Shown piece by piece: positions 49,187 to 56,751 of a DNA stretch of 56,751 nt (its first letter is position 1; each line of letters starts with the position of its first letter). Under the pieces are notes generated by a model. The model ran no database searches and was not told the origin of the DNA. It saw nothing but the letters and a program-made list of their open reading frames with translations. The stretch is from a virus, in the IMG/VR virus record IMGVR_UViG_3300028384_000458, positions 1 to 56,751 of that record. One strand, written 5' to 3'. The position numbers were made by a program, and so were the translations under genes.

Positions 49187-50974
49187 TTAGTTTTTTACTG
49201 TAACCAGTTTTCCGTGTTCAGGCAAATACAAGTATTCTATGTCACTATCGTATAATGTTCTTAGTGCATCATCTAGTGTTTCTACTAATGGTTCGCCACC
49301 TAAGTTAAAACTGGTATTAAAGATAATCGGAACACCTGTTTGCTCATAAAATTCTTTGATTACAGCATAATAGTTTTCGTTTTGATGTTCTTTAACTGTT
49401 TGAATACGACATGTACCGTCTACATGAATAATACTAGGAATCTTTTCAGCAACACCTTCTCGACAATCCATTGCATACATCATATGAGGACTTTCTTCAA
49501 GTGTTTTCATATCGAACCAGTCGTTCGCATGTTCGTGTAGAATACTACCTGCAAATGGACGGAAATACTCGCGGCGCTTAATACGGTTAACCCAATCTTT
49601 ACCATCTTCAAAAGTTGGATCAAACATTAACGAACGATTACCTAGCGCACGAGGTCCTGCTTCCGATTGTCCTTGAAACATTGCTACAATGTTTTTCTTA
49701 CGCATTAGCTCTACTACATCTTTAGCTGTAGCATCACTAAGTTCACCTTCATACTTTTCTACAACTGCTTCAACATCGCCTTCAGTATATGAGACAGGCA
49801 ATCCCATGTATAAACTTTCACCGAACGTTCTAGTATCAGTATCTCTTGTTACATTATAGTGCATCATCATAGCTGCGCCCATTGCAGTACCTGCATCTGA
49901 ACTTACAGGTTCAACATATAAATTAATGCCATGTTCTTTTAGTGTGTCAAGATACCAATAGTTAGCAACACAATTTAATCCATATCCACCGCTTAATACT
50001 ACGTTTTTATTTCCTGTACGCTCCACTGCATCTAAGATTAAATTAAGCACTTCTTGCTGACTTTCTTGCTGCACAGCATATGCCATATCGCGTCTGCTAT
50101 CTAATGTAGTTAGATCTTTGTCAAATTGATCTTCTGTGGTATTAAGTGCAGCAAATCGTGTTTCTGCTACAAGAGCGCCATTTGGAAACGTAGGAATAAT
50201 TAAGTTACGATTGGAAGTCTTCCAAGTATTTCCGCCAGCATCGTCGTAAATATTAGGAATGCCATCGTTAGGTTTACCGTAAGGAGCAAGACCCATAGTC
50301 TTTCCTGCTTCGATTGGTGCCCAGCCGCAGTATTGCGTTACTGCTTCGTATGCCTTGACAATACCGCCTGTATCGTCAATAACTAACTCATGTGTTCCTT
50401 CTTCGCCTTCTCTATCGCTAGGTACAACCATTTTTGCACCTAAGTGAGGACCTCTACTTCCTTGATGTTTATAAATTGTTTTAAATTCTGCAGGATACTC
50501 ACAAGTAAAGAAACTTTCTAATTCCCATGTCATTACTTGCTCTTCTCCCATATTCATAGGAATAAACGATCCTGCACCGTCAACAATTACTGCTACTGCA
50601 TCTTCAAATCCTGATCGATAGAAAGCACATGCAGCGTGTAACTTGTGATGCACATAACTTAAATCAATTACTTGTGGATGCTCACGTCCTTTGTTGCGTT
50701 CAATCAGTCCTAGCTTACGAGCTAGTCCAGTATACATATCGTCGCCACTAAAGTCAATCTTACCTGCTTCATCTAATGGCTGTGTATGTGCAATAACTAG
50801 ATAATCTAACTTATCGGTATAATCAAGAATCTTAATCATTGCAGCTAACGGGCCGCCGTCATATTTTTGTCTACTAAGACGCTCTTCTTCAATAGAAAAT
50901 ACAACTTCTCCGTCTTTAAGTAAGCAGACGCCTCCATTGTGTCCTCTAGTAACACCTGCAATCCATAAACTCAT
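49187..50974 (-). CDS. NodU/CmcH-family carbamoyltransferase (595 aa)
   Basis: The family transfers carbamoyl groups to sugar or antibiotic hydroxyls. GVTRGHNGGVCLLKDGEVVFSIEEERLSRQKY opens the Kae1-like half (shown in parts: GHNGGVCLLKDGEV and SIEEERLSRQKY), VIVDGAGSF and TMGLAPYGKP follow, LSGGYGLNCVAN is a nucleotide-site segment, and FQGQSEAGPRALGNRSLMFDP is the YrdC-like/C-terminal signature. Full-length (~580-600). GGAGAATAAT at the end of the GT9 gene is the ribosome site. Confidence 0.92.
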   Translation of the reverse strand: MSLWIAGVTRGHNGGVCLLKDGEVVFSIEEERLSRQKYDGGPLAAMIKILDYTDKLDYLVIAHTQPLDEAGKIDFSGDDMYTGLARKLGLIERNKGREHPQVIDLSYVHHKLHAACAFYRSGFEDAVAVIVDGAGSFIPMNMGEEQVMTWELESFFTCEYPAEFKTIYKHQGSRGPHLGAKMVVPSDREGEEGTHELVIDDTGGIVKAYEAVTQYCGWAPIEAGKTMGLAPYGKPNDGIPNIYDDAGGNTWKTSNRNLIIPTFPNGALVAETRFAALNTTEDQFDKDLTTLDSRRDMAYAVQQESQQEVLNLILDAVERTGNKNVVLSGGYGLNCVANYWYLDTLKEHGINLYVEPVSSDAGTAMGAAMMMHYNVTRDTDTRTFGESLYMGLPVSYTEGDVEAVVEKYEGELSDATAKDVVELMRKKNIVAMFQGQSEAGPRALGNRSLMFDPTFEDGKDWVNRIKRREYFRPFAGSILHEHANDWFDMKTLEESPHMMYAMDCREGVAEKIPSIIHVDGTCRIQTVKEHQNENYYAVIKEFYEQTGVPIIFNTSFNLGGEPLVETLDDALRTLYDSDIEYLYLPEHGKLVTVKN

Positions 50975-50975
50975 A

Positions 50976-52055
50976 TTATTCTCCTGTGCGTCCTAAAATC
51001 TGTGTTGGCTGTGTTTGTTGTGGAACAAACGTTGCTTGCGGAACTTGCTGCGGTTGATGTGAGCAAGTGTTTTGTTCTTGTTGCTGCGGGACAAACGTTC
51101 CGGTAAATTTAGTACTCTTTCCTAAGCGTTTTTTAGCACTTTCAATTACTGCTTTAACTTGCTTTTCGTCCATTTCCATACATTCGTCGTTAAATCTATC
51201 TTGTTCTTCTTCACCAGTTAATCTAATAGGAGAATACTTACGACGGTCTTTTCCTACATCTACAATATCAAAACTCTTATCATCTGGATAAGATATATTA
51301 ATTGGGAACGTGCTTCCTATTACTGCTGTTACGCTAGTACCAACAGCCTTTGCAATATGTTGGCCTACACTATCACAACCAATAAAATGATCTGCAATAT
51401 GTATAATACCTGCCCATAATCGAAGCTCGGGTATTTGTGGCATAGCAACTGGCGGATTGCTAGGTTTTCCTGAATCATCTAACGCAATTGGAAATTCACT
51501 CATTAATACTACAGCATAATCTTTTTTAAGCTCATTAATAATTTCAATAGTATTGTTTAGTGTAAGACTACGAGATGTTCCGTCAATTACAAAGTCTGGA
51601 CGGTTTTCTGCGGTTCTACCAAACGGTTGTATAACTACAACCTTATCATGCTTTGTTGCTGCTTTAATTTCTTGAATAACATTGTGTGCTTCAACAATTT
51701 CATGTTTGTTAAAATGCACACTAGGATCTCCTACATCTCGAAGACCTTTGTTATTGATAGCAATATCAAATGCTTGCGCTAAACTACACTTTTGATTGTA
51801 GTATTCCCACACTCTGTATGGTTCTGGACTTACGCAATTTCGATCTTTAATTTTTTCTTCAAAGAGCCCTTTATGCCATACATCAAATGCTTTATTGTGC
51901 AACAAAGGATGACCTTTATAAAGGTCCATACCTCCTTCGCACACTATGATAAAGTTGTCATTTGGATTTTCTTCTGCAAACTTTTCAAATGCAGGGATTG
52001 AACACAATACTCTACCTGCTCCGCCATTAATAAAAAATGCTGTTGATCTTGTCAA
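50976..52055 (-). CDS. GT9-like (heptosyltransferase-type) glycosyltransferase with Pro/Gln tail (359 aa)
   Basis: INGGAGRVLCSIPAFEKFAEENPN parallels the GDVLxxxPxxxxLxxxxP start of ADP-heptose:LPS heptosyltransferases, and IHIADHFIGCDSVGQHIAKAVGTSVTAVIGSTFP parallels their DSGxxHLAxAxxxPxxxxFGxT donor site (shown in parts: IGCDSVGQHIAKAVG and TAVIGSTFP). The tail has two TFVPQQ repeats in a Gln-rich stretch. The start is TTG (52055), backed by GGAG seven bases upstream. Phage ADP-heptose genes supply a plausible donor. Confidence 0.7.
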   Translation of the reverse strand: MTRSTAFFINGGAGRVLCSIPAFEKFAEENPNDNFIIVCEGGMDLYKGHPLLHNKAFDVWHKGLFEEKIKDRNCVSPEPYRVWEYYNQKCSLAQAFDIAINNKGLRDVGDPSVHFNKHEIVEAHNVIQEIKAATKHDKVVVIQPFGRTAENRPDFVIDGTSRSLTLNNTIEIINELKKDYAVVLMSEFPIALDDSGKPSNPPVAMPQIPELRLWAGIIHIADHFIGCDSVGQHIAKAVGTSVTAVIGSTFPINISYPDDKSFDIVDVGKDRRKYSPIRLTGEEEQDRFNDECMEMDEKQVKAVIESAKKRLGKSTKFTGTFVPQQQEQNTCSHQPQQVPQATFVPQQTQPTQILGRTGE

Positions 52056-52078
52056 ACTTCTACTCCTATATACAGTGT

Positions 52079-52107
52079 ATTATAACACCATATTATTCCA
52101 ATTGCAA
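52079..52107 (-). promoter_or_regulatory. sigma70-type promoter of the GT9-carbamoyltransferase operon
   Basis: Minus strand TTGCAA (52102-52107), 17-base spacer, TATAAT (52079-52084), then a leader with GGAG to the TTG at 52055. Confidence 0.7.
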
Positions 52108-52109
52108 GA

Positions 52110-52117
52110 TATTTATA
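52110..52117 (-). promoter_or_regulatory. T4-type late promoter (TATAAATA) of the same operon
   Basis: Perfect late consensus just upstream of the sigma70 promoter, so the operon could be read both early and late. Confidence 0.65.
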
Positions 52118-52138
52118 GGTAGTAGATTTTTTAGAGAG

Positions 52139-52166
52139 AAAAAAAGAGCGACAGTTGCCGCTCTTT
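52139..52166 (-). terminator. Rho-independent terminator after the 52172 gene
   Basis: AAAGAGCGGCAACTGTCGCTCTTT-type stem (52143-52166 on the minus strand, shown as paired AAAGAGCG and CGCTCTTT) followed by TTTTT. Confidence 0.88.
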
Positions 52167-52171
52167 AATTA

Positions 52172-52924
52172 TTAATCGTTTGCTACAGCAGGAGCATCGT
52201 CATCGTCGTCGAATATAGTAATATCTGCAAGTAGGTCTGTTGGGCTTACAGCAGTAGCTTGATCAGGTTCTTCTGGCAGGCACATTCCTGCAAAGAATGG
52301 CGGAATATGTGCTAGTGCTGTAGGAGCTTCGCGTAGAAGTCGTCTGTATTCTTCCCATTCGTCTTTAAGTTCTTGCGGCATACCTTCATCTGTAACACCG
52401 TCTGCCGCTTGTAACAGCTGATCACGTAATGCTCTAAAGTGTGTCCATGTAACATCGTTAACACGGATTTTGTCCATGCTTTCCCATGTACGAACCGGAA
52501 GAATAAACTCTTCGGTGTCAAAATCAAACTTTACATTAAATTCATCGTAGATGTCTCTTGGATGAAATTCTGCTGGGTGTTCTACTTGTCCGTATCCTTC
52601 ACCGCCGTCGTACTTAACTACCCATTCACGTGCTGCATAAAAGTCTCTATCTTCGTCTTTACCTTGGTCGTTAACAATTTCACACACTAGTGGATTTGTT
52701 TTACAATCAATTGTCATTCGCATACAATCTTCTGCAACTGGGCGTTCATGTTCTTCTGGTGTATATAAGCACCATCCTAGTTCTTGACCTGTTTCTTTAT
52801 TAATTTCAATAGTAAGGTACTCAGGACCTTCATATACATAAGTTCCTGTATTACCATCTGAGAAATCATCTGTATACCATTCATTTGGTATCTTATATGT
52901 AAATTCTTTCCTAATATTAGGCAT
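52172..52924 (-). CDS. Putative tail-fibre assembly or virion protein (250 aa)
   Basis: Acidic, aromatic protein with the helical block ELKDEWEEYRRLLREAPTALAHIPPFF, resembling the YRxxLR region of phage tail-fibre assembly/chaperone proteins (shown in parts: EWEEYRRLLREAP). The ending DITIFDDDDDAPAVAND is strongly acidic. It lies directly downstream of the fibre genes with its own late promoter and leader (GGAG). Chaperone function is inference. Confidence 0.55.
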   Translation of the reverse strand: MPNIRKEFTYKIPNEWYTDDFSDGNTGTYVYEGPEYLTIEINKETGQELGWCLYTPEEHERPVAEDCMRMTIDCKTNPLVCEIVNDQGKDEDRDFYAAREWVVKYDGGEGYGQVEHPAEFHPRDIYDEFNVKFDFDTEEFILPVRTWESMDKIRVNDVTWTHFRALRDQLLQAADGVTDEGMPQELKDEWEEYRRLLREAPTALAHIPPFFAGMCLPEEPDQATAVSPTDLLADITIFDDDDDAPAVAND

Positions 52925-52942
52925 TATTGTCTCTCCTGTATA

Positions 52943-52950
52943 TATTTATC
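52943..52950 (-). promoter_or_regulatory. T4-type late promoter (GATAAATA)
   Basis: 18-base leader with GGAG to the ATG at 52924. The TAA stop of cysteine-rich protein A is the TAA inside GATAAATA. Confidence 0.7.
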
Positions 52951-53791
52951 CAAAGGTAATTTTTACCATTCCAGAACCGCCTTGTCCTACGCCTCCGGCA
53001 CAGCACATTTGAGCGTCAGTACCGTAACATGCACTAATGCCTGCTGTGCCTCCGCCTGCTGGCCAGTTTACGTAGCAACCACAAATACATGTAGCATCGT
53101 ATGTACCAGCAGCAAACATTTTTCCAATAAACGGTGCTTGTCCTGTAAATGCTGACTTGTGAATGCAGTGATGATAACCACGACCAAAGTATCCACCGGA
53201 AGATCCCATCATACCAAAGTCTGCACCGTAAATTCCACATATGCCACAGTTAGCACATTGCGCACTCCATAGTGTATTACCCCATGCATCACCGTTACAC
53301 ATATGTCCGCCGCAACCGCCGTTAACACAGAAGTTAGATAAATTATGACCAGTTACATATGATTTACATCCCATACCTGCTGTACAAGTATGTGCTTTGT
53401 TACAACGCCACGCACCGCCTGCACATACACGGTATTGACAGCCAGGACTAGTTGTAATTGTCTTAACAGCATAGTTTCCGCCCATGCCGCCGTTGGCGTG
53501 TGAACAACAACCACAACAAGTGTTTCCTGGGCCGCCGCCTCCGCCTGACCAAATTTCAAAGGTTACTCTAGTAGCATTTGTAGGAACTGTCCACAAGCAA
53601 CACTTGCCGTTTGCTTGTTCACAACATCCACCGGCGTTGGAACACATATGGCATTTCATTCCTCTTTCGTTAAAAATCCATTTAACACCGTAACACTTAC
53701 CTGCGCCTAATGCTAGTTCTGCATCGTCAAAAAAGTTATTTGGTATTTGATCTGATCTAAGTTTTTTATAACTATCGTAATTAGCTGCCAT
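52946..53791 (-). CDS. Cysteine/glycine-rich fibre-type protein A (281 aa, 29 Cys)
   Basis: The middle WTVPTNATRVTFEIWSGGGGG and NYAVKTITTSPGCQYRVCAGGAW follow the glycine-rich phage tail-fibre tip pattern (vpxGvtsvxvxxWGGGGGG... pGxxyxvxvGxGG). About 10% of residues are Cys, many as CC, CxC or CxxC pairs. No signal peptide or zinc-finger spacing is regular. It ends with GGSGMVKITFG. It is the last of three paralogues, in tandem behind a fibre gene. Adhesin with disulfides or bound metal is inferred. Ribosome site AGGAAAG. Confidence 0.65.
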   Translation of the reverse strand: MAANYDSYKKLRSDQIPNNFFDDAELALGAGKCYGVKWIFNERGMKCHMCSNAGGCCEQANGKCCLWTVPTNATRVTFEIWSGGGGGPGNTCCGCCSHANGGMGGNYAVKTITTSPGCQYRVCAGGAWRCNKAHTCTAGMGCKSYVTGHNLSNFCVNGGCGGHMCNGDAWGNTLWSAQCANCGICGIYGADFGMMGSSGGYFGRGYHHCIHKSAFTGQAPFIGKMFAAGTYDATCICGCYVNWPAGGGTAGISACYGTDAQMCCAGGVGQGGSGMVKITFG

Positions 53792-53804
53792 TTAATCTTT
53801 CCTA

Positions 53805-54644
53805 TTATGCAAATGTTACTTTTACTATTCCTGAGCCGCCGCCAGTGCCGCCTGCACAGCATTTGTGAGCGTTACCACAATAAGTACTCATACCAGAGTT
53901 TCCTCCGCCTGATGGCCAGTTTGTATAACATGCACACGAACACCAGTTTTCTGTAAGATGCATACTATGGAACTTAGCAATAAACGGAGCTGCGCCTGCT
54001 TGGGAATAGTCCGATCCTTGACACTTACAGCCTGAGTGAGCCAACTTATATCCAGTTGATCCAGTTGCACCAAAGTCTGCTCCATAGATTCCGCATATGT
54101 TACAATTAGCACATGTTTGCATACCAGTAGGACCGTTGTCGTCACCATTACACATGTATCCACCGCAACCACCAACAGTACAGAAGTTAGATAAATTATA
54201 TCCTGTAATATACGACTTACAGCCCATGCCGCCTGTACACGTATGTGATTTAGTACAGCGCCAAGCGCCGCCTGCACAGATTGTATAAGTACACCCAGGT
54301 CTAGTTGTAATTGTTTTAGTGGCGTAGTTTCCTCCTGCGCCGCCAAACGAATAAGAACAACAGTTTGAACATGTCATTCCGGCGCCGCCGCCACCACCAC
54401 TCCATATTTCAAATTGTACTTGCGTTACATAACTAGGTACTGTCCAGTTACAACATCTACCGCAATAGACACAGCAACAACCACCAGCATATGAACACTC
54501 TTGACATTTAAGTCCTCTTTCTTGGAATACATAAAAAGAACAATACTTGTTACCAACGCCGTGCTGTAACTGATTTCCGTTAATACTATTATCAGTGAGT
54601 TGGTTACTTGTTATCTTTTTGTACGCTCCGTAATTTGCCGCCAT
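53805..54644 (-). CDS. Cysteine/glycine-rich fibre-type protein B (279 aa, 31 Cys)
   Basis: Paralogue of A and C: MAANYGAYKK start, WTVPSYVTQVQFEIWSGGGGG, TRPGCTYTICAGGAW, HTCTGGMGCKSYITG, ANCNICGIYGADFG and GGSGIVKVTFA ending. Conserved cysteine positions are mostly the same in all three, so the cysteines are selected. Variable stretches lie at ~190-245. GAGGAATTATTTAG serves as ribosome site; the genes are separated by 13 bases. Confidence 0.65.
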   Translation of the reverse strand: MAANYGAYKKITSNQLTDNSINGNQLQHGVGNKYCSFYVFQERGLKCQECSYAGGCCCVYCGRCCNWTVPSYVTQVQFEIWSGGGGGAGMTCSNCCSYSFGGAGGNYATKTITTRPGCTYTICAGGAWRCTKSHTCTGGMGCKSYITGYNLSNFCTVGGCGGYMCNGDDNGPTGMQTCANCNICGIYGADFGATGSTGYKLAHSGCKCQGSDYSQAGAAPFIAKFHSMHLTENWCSCACYTNWPSGGGNSGMSTYCGNAHKCCAGGTGGGSGIVKVTFA

Positions 54645-54657
54645 CTAAATAATTCCT

Positions 54658-55497
54658 CTATGCATACGTAATTCTTACAACGCCTGATCCGCCTTGGCCG
54701 CCGCCTTTTGCACAGCACATTGCCGGGTCGCCACAGTAGTTAGAATCACCTGAGCTTGCTCCGCCAGCTGGCCAGTTTACGTAACAACCACAAACACACC
54801 AAAATTCAGAACCTGATGCTACGTGTGTTTTACCAATCAACGGTGCTTGTCCTGTAAAGTTATTACGTCCGTGACAACGACAAGTTGATGTACCTGTTAA
54901 GTTACCAACTGTACCCATCATACCAAAATCTGCACCGTAAACACCACAAATGTTACAGTTTGCACAAATCATCTGGTTACGCTGTCCCCATTCGTCGCCT
55001 TCGACACAAGCTAATGCGCCACAGCCGCCTACAACACAGAAGTTTGATAAGTTACAGCCAGTTACATATGACTTACAGCCCATACTTGCTGAACAAGTAT
55101 GCGATCCCGAGCATCTCCAGGATCCGCCAGCACATACTGTATATGTCCATCCTGGACAAGTCTCGATTGTTTGTATAGCGTATCCGCCACCGGCGCCTCC
55201 CATAGCACGATAGTAACAGTCACAACAGGTGTTACCTGCACCGCCGCCACCACCGCTCCATATTTCAAAAGTTACTGTTGAAACTCTACTAGGAACAGTC
55301 CATTGACAGCATCTGCCACATGCTTGACATACACATCCGCCTGCATTAGCACAGTGATGACATGCCATAGCTCTTGCACTTGCTATCCACTGGACACCTC
55401 GGTTCATTACTGCGCCGTCTTGTAATTTAGCGTCTGTTACAACTCCGTTGGGTACTTGATCTTTTATTAGTTTTTTGTAACTTGAGTATGTTGCCAT
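54658..55497 (-). CDS. Cysteine/glycine-rich fibre-type protein C (279 aa, 30 Cys)
   Basis: First of the triplet after the fibre gene. WTVPSRVSTVTFEIWSGGGGG, WTYTVCAGGSW, HTCSASMGCKSYVTG, ANCNICGVYGADFG and GGSGVVRITYA are shared with A and B. Thirty cysteines in 279 residues. It has AGAGGATATTG as ribosome site 18 bases after the fibre stop. Tandem duplication followed by divergence is likely; the paralogues may bind different receptors or form a mixed trimer. Confidence 0.65.
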   Translation of the reverse strand: MATYSSYKKLIKDQVPNGVVTDAKLQDGAVMNRGVQWIASARAMACHHCANAGGCVCQACGRCCQWTVPSRVSTVTFEIWSGGGGGAGNTCCDCYYRAMGGAGGGYAIQTIETCPGWTYTVCAGGSWRCSGSHTCSASMGCKSYVTGCNLSNFCVVGGCGALACVEGDEWGQRNQMICANCNICGVYGADFGMMGTVGNLTGTSTCRCHGRNNFTGQAPLIGKTHVASGSEFWCVCGCYVNWPAGGASSGDSNYCGDPAMCCAKGGGQGGSGVVRITYA

Positions 55498-55515
55498 CTA
55501 TTTCAATATCCTCTA

Positions 55516-56751
55516 TTAGATTGAGAAGATTCTCCATCCATATGTTGAACTATGATAAACAAGTTCAAAAGCTGCACCTTCTGTGTTAACTGTCATGTTG
55601 CCGGTATCACCTTGAATACGTCCGCCATTTGGATTAACTGTTAATGCATTTGAATCGAATGTTTTTCTTAAGTCAAAGAATCTAATAGTGTCGCCTTTAA
55701 TTAACCCACTATTTGGCAATGTAATAGTTCTGCCGCCGCCATTAGTATCGACAAAGTAACATCTCCATACCGCAGCGGTAATATTTGAACTTACGTCACT
55801 ATATAAAAAGCCTGGACCTAGTGAACGCCAAGTTGTACCATCACTAAATTCAACACAGTCAAAACTAGTATTATAACGAATATAACCATCTGCACCTGTT
55901 GGACGTTGTGCATCAGTACCACGTGCAATACGTGTTGCACCTGTTGAGTTATGGTTAAATCCGTTGTCAACTTGTAAGCTACCTTTAACTACTGTGCTAT
56001 CACTTGTAGCATTACCTAGTGTTTGATTACCATTAACTGTTAGTGTTCCGCTAACACTTGCATTACTTGTTACAGTTAAACCTGTAAATCGACCAGTACT
56101 TGCAGTAGTAGCACCGATTGACATGTTGTTAATCGAGCCGCCGCCTGCTGGGTTAAGTGTAACTGTTGTTACAGTTAAACCTGTAAATCGACCAGTACTT
56201 GCAGTAGTAGCACCGATTGACATGTTGTTAATCGAGCCGCCGCCTGCTGGGTTAAGTGTAACTGTGCCTGAACCTGTTGGGCTAATTGTTACGTTTGCAC
56301 CCGGACTTAGTGTTACTGTATTGTTAGCATCTAATGTAGTAAACTGTCCAGAGCTGCGAGATACGTTACCAATTGCACCCTGGAAGCCGCCGCCGGAGTA
56401 AACACGTTTAGCAATACTTGCGCCGCCTTTACAACGTAGTGTACCTGTGTCACCTGTTGCGTTAGTTGCTTCAGTAGTAGCAGTAAAGTCAACTGTTGAG
56501 TTAGCACCTAGTGTACTGAACAAACCTGAAGATCTTGTTGTGCTACCGATTGGAGTATTTTGAATACTACCTGCATGGATTGCTCCACTGACACCCATAC
56601 CACCTGTTACAACTAGTGTACCAGATGTAGTGTTAGTTGATGCTGTGTTTTTAGTAAATGTTACTGAGTCATTTGCAGTTAGTGTTGTAAATGCTGCTGT
56701 AGAAGCTGTGCCGCCACCGATAGCAGTGCCTTCCATAGTGTCTGCATAAAT
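55516..56751 (-). CDS. Tail-fibre-type protein, C-terminal part (cut by right edge)
   Basis: The frame is open to the window end (an ATG at 56736 is internal-looking, preceded in frame by IYADT). About 410 residues are visible, built of beta-type repeats such as GTAIGGGTAS, NTPIGSTTRSSGLF, QGAIGNVSRSSGQF and NNMSIGATTASTGRF, typical of phage fibre or collar proteins made of G-x-T/S units. Two perfect 99-bp repeats lie inside. The C-terminus YGWRIFSI with FELVYHSSTYGW resembles a fibre tip. It heads the fibre operon. Confidence 0.7.
   Translation of the reverse strand: MYADTMEGTAIGGGTASTAAFTTLTANDSVTFTKNTASTNTTSGTLVVTGGMGVSGAIHAGSIQNTPIGSTTRSSGLFSTLGANSTVDFTATTEATNATGDTGTLRCKGGASIAKRVYSGGGFQGAIGNVSRSSGQFTTLDANNTVTLSPGANVTISPTGSGTVTLNPAGGGSINNMSIGATTASTGRFTGLTVTTVTLNPAGGGSINNMSIGATTASTGRFTGLTVTSNASVSGTLTVNGNQTLGNATSDSTVVKGSLQVDNGFNHNSTGATRIARGTDAQRPTGADGYIRYNTSFDCVEFSDGTTWRSLGPGFLYSDVSSNITAAVWRCYFVDTNGGGRTITLPNSGLIKGDTIRFFDLRKTFDSNALTVNPNGGRIQGDTGNMTVNTEGAAFELVYHSSTYGWRIFSI
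56067..56264 (-). repeat. Perfect tandem duplication, 2 x 99 bp, inside the fibre gene
   Basis: 56067-56165 and 56166-56264 are identical by eye, giving a 33-residue unit twice in frame (key residues NPAGGGSINN and STGRFTGLTV). A recent duplication, or an assembly artefact at a repeat. Confidence 0.85.

Noticed and set aside
53888-54346. 152-residue minus-strand frame inside cysteine-rich gene B
   Set aside because: Shadow frame of a repetitive glycine/cysteine-coding region; no start signal or own homology pattern.
56067-56264. CRISPR-like repeat
   Set aside because: Only two directly abutting copies with no spacers, in frame inside a fibre gene.

Overview
This window is a contiguous piece of an AT-rich marine T4-like myophage genome, from the cyanophage/pelagiphage side of the T4 superfamily. 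The evidence is a coherent T4 core set. For DNA metabolism it has the gp61 primase N-terminus, UvsW, UvsY, UvsX and gp32. For packaging and head completion it has gp17, gp16 and gp4. For the neck and tail it has gp13, gp14, gp15, gp18, gp19 and a second tube-like protein. Marine T4-like structural and hypothetical families fill the gaps. No photosynthesis, integrase, tRNA or CRISPR feature was seen. Kdo and heptose genes fit a Gram-negative, probably proteobacterial (for example SAR11-like) host better than a marine cyanobacterium, but this is inference.

Layout. (1) 1-1493: primase start, a frameshifted virion protein and a small conserved protein. (2) 1483-10140, minus strand: one tightly overlapped early operon behind a strong sigma70-type promoter. 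It holds a 410-aa UvsW neighbour, UvsW, a conserved 168-aa protein, a cupin, KdsA, KdsB, a gp62-like candidate, an SGNH-like protein, a zinc protein, an APS-kinase-like protein, a DUF2061 membrane protein, a nucleotidyltransferase and a mini DnaE-like protein. (3) 10155-18503: surface-glycan island with KpsC/S-like and GT-A glycosyltransferases, two sulfotransferases, a nucleotidyltransferase-cupin fusion, FkbM and GT25 proteins. (4) 18500-21316: UvsY, a small protein, UvsX and gp32. (5) 21453-37719: virion and packaging genes. (6) 37733-41085: Nudix, HldE, HldD, cupin and GmhB (ADP-heptose module). (7) 41082-52055: two flavin-dependent halogenase-like genes, a heme-oxygenase-like protein, a second SGNH-like protein, an apparently ligand-less 2OG-oxygenase relative, a radical SAM protein, a NodU-type carbamoyltransferase and a GT9-like protein. 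(8) 52172-56751: probable tail-fibre region with three tandem paralogues of about 10% cysteine and a repeat-bearing fibre protein cut by the right edge.

The main biological story is host-surface remodelling. The phage carries parts of the CMP-Kdo pathway (KdsA, KdsB), most of an ADP-heptose pathway (HldE, HldD, GmhB), a PAPS-type activity with two sulfotransferases, and matching glycosyltransferases. Much of this is translationally coupled to recombination genes.

The main regulatory story is promoter geometry. Early promoters resemble TTGACA-N17-TATAAT. Late promoters resemble T4 TATAAATA. In many genes the spacing to the ATG (6 nt early, 5 nt late) would place transcription start on the start codon, implying leaderless mRNAs. 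Other genes have conventional 18-42 nt leaders, most of them with a Shine-Dalgarno sequence. All functional calls come from reading motifs by eye; no database search was run.
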